Notes under the pieces: model-generated
What the model was told of the DNA's origin: nothing
The model's input: the letters and a program-made list of their open reading frames with translations, nothing else
Database searches by the model: none
Made by a program: the position numbers and the translations under genes
Assembly: GCA_026785645.1 (NCBI GenBank)
Contig: JAJAZM010000075.1
Location: 1-15,470 of the forward strand
Reading direction: 5' to 3'
DNA: 15,470 nt
Source: Sphingomonas bacterium
GTDB lineage: Bacteria; Pseudomonadota; Alphaproteobacteria; Sphingomonadales; Sphingomonadaceae
Shown: positions 7,928-15,470 of the stretch, piece by piece
How the letters are laid out: each line of letters opens with the position of its first letter
How positions within the stretch are numbered: the stretch's first letter is position 1

Positions 7928-8802
7928 GCGGCGGCGACGAAGCGCCCGCGGGTCCACGGCCACCATAGCAATGCCGCGCTGGCCAGCAGCGACACGATCA
8001 GCGCGGCCAACGATGCTTCGGGTCCGAAGCCGCCACCGCTCATCAGGTCAGGCGCGCCGGCGGCCGGGCGCAATGACAAGGGCCCGCCGGCAATGTCGGT
8101 GGTGCCCGACACGACCGCACCGAAGACCCAACCTTGGGTGAAATTCCATGCGCCATGCATCCCGATCGATGCCCAGATGCGGCCGGTGATCAGGTACAGC
8201 CCGATGCCGATTCCCTCGCCGGCGGCCAGCGCCAGTGCCGCAAACAGGCTGGAGTCCGGGTTGGCGAGGTGAAGCACGCCGAACAATGCGGACGAAATCA
8301 CCAGCGCCGGCCAGATCCCGAACCCCCGCCACAGCAAGCGGAAGATGACCAGCCGCAGCAGCACTTCCTCGACCACCCCCGAGCGGATCGAATCGCGCAG
8401 CGCAAGCGCGATCCGGCTGACCGGCTGCGGCTCGATCAACACCCAGCCGACCAGCCACAACAGCCCGATGATGAGCCCGATCAGCGCCGCGCCGATCACC
8501 GACCCGAGCATCAATTCGGCCGGAAGCTGGCGGAGCGATAATTCAGAAACTCGCCGACGTTCGGCGAAGCGGACCGCGACCCAGTAGAGGAGAAGGATGG
8601 CCACCGCCCCGGCGCAAGCCGCGATCAGTTTGTCCATATCGAAAGCCTTGCCCGCGTCTACCGCCAGCAACCAAACACACGCCTTGGCGACCGCATTGAA
8701 GGTGACAACCAACCCGGCGGCGAGTGCGATCATCCAGCCGATCGCACGCAGCCAGCGAAGCCTGCCCGGTGCAAGCAATCCGGTTGTGCCGATGTCGATC
8801 AT
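7909..8802 (-). CDS. CPBP family intramembrane glutamic endopeptidase
   Basis: Polytopic inner-membrane protein of 297 residues of the CAAX protease/bacteriocin-processing (Abi) family. Counting from ATG 8802, the motifs are EEVLLR (Glu145, Glu146, Arg150), FGVLH (Phe174, His178) and HGAWN (His216, Asn220), all intact, so an active membrane protease is likely. Roughly eight hydrophobic segments are present. GTG codons at 8805 and 8808 would add two residues; ATG 8802 has the better spacing to AGGGG. Bacterial members process peptides or prenylated substrates, but the substrate here cannot be inferred. The gene has its own upstream dyad that overlaps a TTGACA, suggesting repression. Confidence 0.9.
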   Translation of the reverse strand: MIDIGTTGLLAPGRLRWLRAIGWMIALAAGLVVTFNAVAKACVWLLAVDAGKAFDMDKLIAACAGAVAILLLYWVAVRFAERRRVSELSLRQLPAELMLGSVIGAALIGLIIGLLWLVGWVLIEPQPVSRIALALRDSIRSGVVEEVLLRLVIFRLLWRGFGIWPALVISSALFGVLHLANPDSSLFAALALAAGEGIGIGLYLITGRIWASIGMHGAWNFTQGWVFGAVVSGTTDIAGGPLSLRPAAGAPDLMSGGGFGPEASLAALIVSLLASAALLWWPWTRGRFVAAAQPASG

Positions 8803-8841
8803 CACCACCCCTCTCCAGGCCTAGCTTCACATATCGGCATG

Positions 8842-8861
8842 TGTATTACTATGTCAATACA
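8842..8861 (-). promoter_or_regulatory. Dyad operator overlapping a -35 box upstream of the CPBP gene
   Basis: On the minus strand TGTATTGACATAGTAATACA has perfect 6-base arms (TGTATT and AATACA) around an 8-base centre. It contains TTGACA (8857-8852), a consensus -35; a weak TATGTG follows after 18 bases. The gene starts about 20 bases further on. This arrangement is typical of repressor binding over a promoter. The regulator is unknown and no regulator gene is adjacent. Confidence 0.45.
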
Positions 8862-8936
8862 GCGACATGGTTGATCACGGCGGTCGAACCCCCATTTTGG
8901 CCGTGACATACCTCTGCCCGGCCCCTTGCTCCGCGC

Positions 8937-8951
8937 GAACAAATAGGCAAC
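8937..8951 (+). promoter_or_regulatory. LexA-like SOS box before uvrA
   Basis: GAACAAATAGGCAAC matches the alphaproteobacterial LexA site GAAC-N7-GAAC (reverse complement of GTTC-N7-GTTC) with one mismatch in the second half. It ends eight bases before the preferred uvrA ATG. Its position upstream of a known SOS-regulated gene supports it; the mismatch leaves doubt. Confidence 0.5.
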
Positions 8952-8959
8952 ATAGAAAG

Positions 8960-12004
<3,045 letters not shown>

Positions 12005-12008
12005 GCCC

Positions 12009-12611
12009 CTACTTCACCGCCGCGAGCACCGCGCACGCAATCCGGTCGCCGCTGTCGCCGCTCGGGTCGGTCTTGTAATCGTCGGGCTTGGCGTGGACCA
12101 CCAGCGCGGTGCCGTCGGCGTCGGCCAGCATCATTGCGCCGCTGGCAATCATCGCGCCCGCGATCGGGATGCTGACCTTTGCGCTGCCGTCGGCGGCGAT
12201 GGTCAAATTGGCGAGGTCGCCGGCATGCGCGCCTGCCGGATTGTCGCGGCCGTGCTGCTTGCCTGCCGGGTTCCAATGCTTGCCGGCACTCTCGAACTTG
12301 GGTCCGTCGCACAGCCCGGTTTCGTGAAGGTGGATGCCGTGCACCCCGGCCGGCATGCCCGTGGCGCTGAGGTTCAGCATCAGGCCGGCCGGATCCTCGC
12401 TCACCGTGACCGTGCCAAGCTCGGCCGCGGCGCCGCTTTTGAAGAAAAAGGCTGCCGGCGCTCCGGCGATCGCATTGCCAGCCATTGCATTGCCCGCGAC
12501 CACATCGTTGGCCACCGCATTATCGACCGGCGCTTCGGCCTTCATGCAAGCGCCAAGCGCAAGCGCGCTGCCGGCAATGGTGAGGATAGTGAAAGATGGA
12601 ATTCGGGTCAT
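12009..12611 (-). CDS. Cu/Zn superoxide dismutase family lipoprotein
   Basis: Periplasmic enzyme of 200 residues that dismutates superoxide, anchored as a lipoprotein: signal peptide with lipobox LGAC and Cys22. A short Ala/Asn/Gly linker with AGNA repeats (residues about 31-52) precedes the catalytic domain. Metal ligands are all present: copper His94, His96, His112, His173; zinc His112, His120, His129, Asp132. Cys101 and Cys193 can form the conserved disulfide, and Arg190 is the active-site arginine in GDSGDRIAC. The ATG at 12611 has AGGAG seven bases upstream; the longer frame back to 12683 has no signal-like start. It converges on uvrA with only four bases between stops. Confidence 0.93.
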   Translation of the reverse strand: MTRIPSFTILTIAGSALALGACMKAEAPVDNAVANDVVAGNAMAGNAIAGAPAAFFFKSGAAAELGTVTVSEDPAGLMLNLSATGMPAGVHGIHLHETGLCDGPKFESAGKHWNPAGKQHGRDNPAGAHAGDLANLTIAADGSAKVSIPIAGAMIASGAMMLADADGTALVVHAKPDDYKTDPSGDSGDRIACAVLAAVK

Positions 12612-12645
12612 GGCGCGCTCCTGTTGATCGAGGAAGCAACGCGCT

Positions 12646-12675
12646 ATGCTAGCCGATGCTCCGCCAGCCAGACAA
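12646..12675 (-). promoter_or_regulatory. Possible promoter of the superoxide dismutase gene
   Basis: On the minus strand TTGTCT (12675-12670) and TAGCAT (12651-12646) are separated by 18 bases and lie about 35 bases before the ATG. Only a partial match to the sigma70 consensus. Confidence 0.25.
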
Positions 12676-12698
12676 TAAACCAAGCTGACGAGCGATGC

Positions 12699-13130
12699 TC
12701 AATCGCTGGCGCCCCGGTTCGCCGCCCCGCCCCATCGGATCTCGACCCGCCGGTTTTGAACTTCGCGCACTCCATCGGCGGTGGCGATGATCGGCCAGCT
12801 CTCGCCATAAGCGCGGACCATTATCGCGCTGGCCGGCACGCCGAGTCCGGCGAGATAGTCGCGCACCGTGCCCGCTCGCCGCCGCGACGAAGCCAAGTTG
12901 GAGGCAGCCGCCCCAGACCGGTCCGAATGGCCGTCGATGGTCATCGGTCGCGGTTCTGCGCGATAGGCAGCGGCGACCTTGTCGAGGCTCGCCTTGGAAT
13001 CGCCGCTAAGCTCGCCCTTGCCCCAGTCGAAGAAGATCAAGGTCGGCCCGGCATCTCCCCATTGCGCAGGCGCGGGCCCGCTCGCCGCGGCCAGCATCAA
13101 TACCAACATTGCCGCCCAGCGAATCCACAT
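12699..13130 (-). CDS. Small OmpA-family peptidoglycan-binding protein
   Basis: Exported protein of 143 residues made of a signal peptide (residues 1-22, cleavage near APAQ) and one OmpA C-terminal domain. Family marks are TIDGHSDRSG (Asp70), the LASSRRRAGTVRDYL helix, GVPASAIMVRAYGE and the terminal NRRVEIRW (Arg128); Asp70 and Arg128 are the residues expected to hold diaminopimelate of peptidoglycan. There is no N-terminal beta-barrel or lipobox, so it would be a free periplasmic wall-binding protein. The ribosome binding site before ATG 13130 is poor (AGAGCG). It lies 42 bases downstream of the DUF2793-like gene and may be co-transcribed. Confidence 0.88.
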   Translation of the reverse strand: MWIRWAAMLVLMLAAASGPAPAQWGDAGPTLIFFDWGKGELSGDSKASLDKVAAAYRAEPRPMTIDGHSDRSGAAASNLASSRRRAGTVRDYLAGLGVPASAIMVRAYGESWPIIATADGVREVQNRRVEIRWGGAANRGASD

Positions 13131-13172
13131 CGCATCGCTCTACGAAGCCCGCCCCCTCGCCGCAACCGCGGT

Positions 13173-13679
13173 TTAGGGCGCGATCAGCCCATGGCTTCGC
13201 AACCGGTCGAGGATCGCGACGATCGCCGCCCGTGCCTCCGCATCGACGCTCGCGCCGCCGCTCGGGTTGGCGACTGCCGCAAGCCGCGCCCCGACCACCT
13301 GCGATCCCGCCAGTTCGAGCTTAGCGCCCTTGACCGTGCCGACCACCCACGCCGCCCCGTCAAAGGTCGCGGTCTGCCCGCTGATCTTGTCGAGGGCGCG
13401 CATCCCGGCCGTGGCCGCCACGAACCGCCATCCCCCCGCGGCATAACCGGCCATCGCCCGAGCATGCCCCGCCCAAGCGCCAGTCGGCGCCGATCCGACG
13501 ATGAAACACTGCCCCTCGGCCGGACTGGCGGGCGGCGCATTGGCGCCCACCGTCTCGACCGCCGCCGCCACCGCGATATCGATCAGCCGCAGCGCTTCGT
13601 TGTGGAACACTTCTTTCTGAGCCTGGCCGGCAATCCTTGACTGTTCCCAAGCGGTAACCAGATAGCGTGACGATGTCAA
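13173..13679 (-). CDS. DUF2793-like protein of phage/GTA type
   Basis: Protein of 168 residues with segments I recognise from DUF2793: GQAQKEVFHNEAL near the N-terminus, PPASPAEGQCFIVGS, TGAWAGHARAMAGYAAGGWRF, then a less conserved tail ending in a short helix. Family members are usually encoded at the end of prophage or gene transfer agent tail operons, where a tail-fibre or surface role is suspected; here no other tail gene is visible. The only upstream in-frame start is TTG at 13679 without a Shine-Dalgarno sequence; the N-terminal 17 residues (TSSRYLVTAWEQSRI) resemble the family less well, so a small indel or truncation by the adjacent repeat is possible. Confidence 0.75.
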   Translation of the reverse strand: MTSSRYLVTAWEQSRIAGQAQKEVFHNEALRLIDIAVAAAVETVGANAPPASPAEGQCFIVGSAPTGAWAGHARAMAGYAAGGWRFVAATAGMRALDKISGQTATFDGAAWVVGTVKGAKLELAGSQVVGARLAAVANPSGGASVDAEARAAIVAILDRLRSHGLIAP

Positions 13680-13702
13680 TCTATTTTTAACCCCAAAGGT
13701 TC

Positions 13703-13764
13703 TCTACCCCTCTCCCCCCTGCGGGAGAGGGCGACTCGCGTAGCGAGCGGGAGAGGGGCTACCG
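13703..13764. repeat. CCCTCTCCC-type palindromic repeat element
   Basis: CCCCTCTCCC (13707-13716) and GGGAGAGGGG (13749-13758) are outer inverted arms. Inside, CCTCTCCC also pairs with GGGAGAGG (13723-13730), and CTCGC-GTA-GCGAG (13735-13747) forms its own hairpin. This is the dispersed REP-like sequence common in proteobacterial intergenic DNA. It lies just upstream of the DUF2793-like gene and supplies the stop codon of the truncated remnant at 13759-13896. Confidence 0.8.
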
Positions 13765-13896
13765 TTTCCCGTTCGCCGCCTCCCACGAATGGGCCAGCGT
13801 GCGTGCGCTATACTTGTTCGCCCAGTGCGAGTCGGCCTTGGCCAGAAATTGCTTCCAGCTCTCCGGCCCGGCCGACGGCACCATCACGCGGCTCAC
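13759..13896 (-). pseudogene. Truncated 45-codon second copy of the DUF6946-like gene
   Basis: From GTG 13896, with AGGGGGA (13909-13903) six bases upstream, the frame reads VSRVMVPSAGPESWKQFL, then AKADSHWANKYSARTLAHSW and EAANGKR before a TAG at 13761-13759. The segment GPESW to EAANG matches the start of the protein at 14832-15470 (GPESWKQLL, HWATGFSARTLAYSWEAANG) both in protein and DNA. Similarity ends after EAANG, exactly where GGAAACGGTAG leads into the palindromic repeat. The good ribosome binding site means the short peptide could still be made. The remainder of the gene is missing, not merely frameshifted. It starts 51 bases after the mrr stop. Confidence 0.75.
13771..13870 (+). repeat. 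Diverged direct repeat, copy 1 (copy 2 at 15372-15470)
   Basis: Bases 13771-13869 align without gaps to 15372-15470 with about 85 of 99 positions identical by hand count; copy 2 runs to the window edge, so the true length is unknown. Both copies encode the same protein N-terminus on the minus strand. The divergence is mainly at third codon positions plus a short cluster, consistent with an old duplication under coding constraint or with two related genes brought together. Confidence 0.85.
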
Positions 13897-13947
13897 AGCA
13901 AATCCCCCTGCGATCCCTTCTGGTGGCTGGCTCGCGTCTCGAACACT

Positions 13948-14829
13948 TTAGATCTCGTCGAAAAAGGCCGTGTCGATCGATACCTGCTCGACCATCTCGA
14001 CCGCGACGCCAAGCCGACTGTCCTTCAGCAGATGGCATAACGCCTGTCCGTCGATCAGGTCGATCGCCGGCGCGCCGTCGCGTGTTGCCTCACGCCGCGC
14101 ATCGGGCGTGAAAGTTCCTGTGGTGATGATGAGCCCCTTGTCGGCCCGACCCTGCATTGCGCCCCGGAAGTCACGCACCGTGCCGGTGCTAACCGAGCCC
14201 TGATAGCGCTTGCACTGGAACAACACGTGAAACGAAACCAGGTTGACCCGAACGACACCCTTACCGTCGATGCCCCCATCGCCCGATTTCCCGGTTACCT
14301 CGACCTGCGTGAAGCCGTGCCGGCGGAGCAGACGCTGGCTTAAACGCTCGAATGCCGATGGGTCGATTGACTGGACTTTTGTCAGCAGCACGTCGGACCA
14401 CGTGGCGGCACTTTCCTCGCTGTCGCCATCGATCAGGGAAAGCCTCTCGGCGTGGGTCGCCGCCTTCTCGGCTTTGCGGCGCAACGCGTAGGCCCGGTTT
14501 GCTTCCTTGACGCACAGCCGGATGGCCGCGTCCCCTTGCGCCAATTTGTCGCGGCCCAAATCAGTGAGCACCCAAACCCCGCCGCCCTAGCTCTTAAGTA
14601 GACCAGCCTCCCGCAGATAGCTTCGCGACCATGCAATTTTGTGCGGCACCATCAGCGCGCCGCTATCATAGGTGACCACCATGTCATCAGGAACAAAAGC
14701 CAAAGCTTCTATAACATGATTGTTGATCTCTTCATTGCGTCCCGAACCGCCCAGATCGTTGAGCGCCCGGAGAACGGGTACGAACAAATCGTCCTTGGTG
14801 ATCTTGTCGATAGTCGTGGTCACGGTCAT
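13948..14829 (-). pseudogene. mrr: Mrr-type restriction endonuclease interrupted by an in-frame TAG
   Basis: Mrr cleaves modified (methylated) DNA as a type IV restriction enzyme. The first 80 codons form the winged-helix Mrr N-terminal domain (DLFVPVLRALNDLGG, KIAWSRSYLREAGLLKS). A TAG at 14589-14587 follows, and the same frame resumes GGGVWVLTDLGRDKLAQGD, finishing the domain. A linker leads to the catalytic domain: SAFERLSQRLLRRHGF (Glu161), GKSGDGGIDGKG (Asp188), FQCKRYQG (Gln205, Lys207), and RDFRGAMQGRADKGLIITTG. Total about 293 codons, near the 304 residues of E. coli Mrr. Thus one nonsense codon is the only defect. GTG at 14571 could restart the catalytic half alone. The start at ATG 14829 (or GTG 14835, overlapping the upstream stop) implies coupling to the preceding gene. 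Confidence 0.85.
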
Positions 14830-14831
14830 CC

Positions 14832-15470
14832 TCACATTTCTCGAAAGCGTTGATCACCGCACGCCCAGCCTAGCAGCAGCGTCCCGCCCGGCACCTCGAC
14901 CATTGTCGCCCCGTCGGCCTCGGCCGTCCCACCCAGCATTTCTACGAACCGAGCGTAAGCGTCAAACCAGCGGCGCTCGGGCGAAAAGCTGTGAACGATC
15001 ATCGCCGCCCGGCTGGCCGCGAAGCGATCTGCCTCGATCAGCGCCGAGACCGTGCGGTGGAGCAGCTGGTAATGAACGTCGCCAGGACATTCCGAAAGGC
15101 CGAGACGGCGGCAAAGAAAATCCATCCTTTCGGCCTTGCCGCTCGACGCCTCTACCATCTGCTGCGCCACCGTCGGGCCGAACGGCTCATCGACCTTGCC
15201 CTCAATGGTGCAGGCGATGGTGCCGGAAGCGTGGCGAGCCAGTACGAACACGTCCGACTGGCTTTCGCGCTGTCCGCCGGGAAGGGGTGTTTTATGTTCG
15301 GGAATGATGATCAGCGGCTCGACCTTGCCAAGCTCGGCCTCCAGCAATCGCTCCACCTCGGTCGGAATGCCGTTCGCCGCCTCCCACGAATAGGCCAACG
15401 TGCGCGCACTAAATCCCGTCGCCCAGTGCAAATCGGGCTTGGCCAGAAGTTGCTTCCAGCTCTCCGGCCC
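14832..15470 (-). CDS. DUF6946-like protein with possible PD-(D/E)XK nuclease core (5' partial)
   Basis: The frame is open to the window edge and reads GPESWKQLLAKPDLHW from base 15470, so the start is outside; by comparison with the truncated copy only about nine residues are missing. TTG 15431 is therefore not the start. The visible 212 residues resemble a family I know as DUF6946 (SWKxLLAKPDxHW, YSxxTLAxxWEAA); the name is from memory. Within it, SDVFVLAR (Asp codon 15254-15252) and CTIEGKVDE (Glu 15203-15201, Lys 15197-15195) give D-x16-ExK in two predicted beta strands, the spacing of PD-(D/E)XK nucleases. The stop overlaps the possible mrr GTG start by four bases. Co-expression with Mrr suggests a defence-related role; this is inference. 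Confidence 0.6.
   Translation of the reverse strand, partial: GPESWKQLLAKPDLHWATGFSARTLAYSWEAANGIPTEVERLLEAELGKVEPLIIIPEHKTPLPGGQRESQSDVFVLARHASGTIACTIEGKVDEPFGPTVAQQMVEASSGKAERMDFLCRRLGLSECPGDVHYQLLHRTVSALIEADRFAASRAAMIVHSFSPERRWFDAYARFVEMLGGTAEADGATMVEVPGGTLLLGWACGDQRFREM

Noticed and set aside
8867..8959. N-terminal extension of uvrA from ATG 8867
   Set aside because: The 31 added residues have no counterpart in UvrA as I know it and the region contains a LexA-like box; ATG 8960 begins the conserved sequence.
12612..12683. Longer start of the superoxide dismutase gene at 12683
   Set aside because: It would bury the lipoprotein signal peptide 24 residues inside the protein; ATG 12611 has AGGAG and begins a proper signal sequence.
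12691..12707. Small inverted repeat AGCGAT-GCTCA-ATCGCT at the OmpA gene stop
   Set aside because: A 6-bp stem without a following U-run is too weak to call a terminator.
12093..13640. Plus-strand open frame of 515 codons across superoxide dismutase, OmpA and DUF2793 genes
   Set aside because: It runs antisense to three genes with recognised families and crosses their intergenic gaps; no domain is recognisable in it.
13703..13764. CRISPR repeat or attachment site
   Set aside because: There is one element with internal hairpins, no spacer-repeat periodicity, and no integrase or cas gene nearby.
14587..14589. Recoding of the mrr TAG as pyrrolysine or a programmed read-through
   Set aside because: No supporting structure is visible downstream and pyrrolysine use is not expected in this type of organism; a nonsense mutation is the simplest reading, though read-through remains testable.

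Overview
The window is a GC-rich, densely packed bacterial chromosomal segment. Protein families (exported S9 and M28 peptidases, HWE-type histidine kinase, DUF2793-like protein, OmpA-like protein), a GAAC-N7-CAAC motif resembling the alphaproteobacterial LexA box, and a palindromic repeat with a CGAGCGAAGTCGAG core point to a sphingomonad-like alphaproteobacterium. The assignment rests on recognition, not on a search. No tRNA, rRNA, CRISPR array or transposase was found, and no gap between genes reaches 300 bases.

Bases 1-6530 hold a plus-strand run: an S9 serine peptidase (5' end cut by the window edge), an M28 metallopeptidase, a glutathione S-transferase-like protein, a Tat-exported dienelactone hydrolase-like protein and a PAS-HWE histidine kinase. 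M28, GST and the hydrolase are separated by 23 and 11 bases and probably form one operon. A 15-bp stem pairs off the ribosome binding site of the M28 gene. The run ends at a strong bidirectional terminator.

Bases 6530-12700 hold housekeeping and stress genes in alternating orientation: a Bax inhibitor-1/YccA membrane protein (-), ThpR RNA 2',3'-cyclic phosphodiesterase (+), a CPBP membrane protease (-) whose 3' end overlaps thpR by 19 bases, uvrA (+) and a lipoprotein Cu/Zn superoxide dismutase (-). uvrA begins about 90 bases inside its longest open frame, just after a LexA-like box, and carries a palindromic repeat inside its coding sequence.

Bases 12700-13760 hold, on the minus strand, a small OmpA-domain protein and a DUF2793-like protein, followed by a CCCTCTCCC-type palindromic repeat.

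Bases 13760-15470 are the most unusual part. On the minus strand, in transcription order, lie a protein with a possible PD-(D/E)XK nuclease core (DUF6946-like, 5' end beyond the window), an Mrr-type restriction endonuclease gene interrupted by one in-frame TAG, and a 45-codon remnant of a second copy of the first gene that stops exactly where the palindromic repeat begins. This looks like a decaying or switched-off two-nuclease defence module that has undergone internal duplication.
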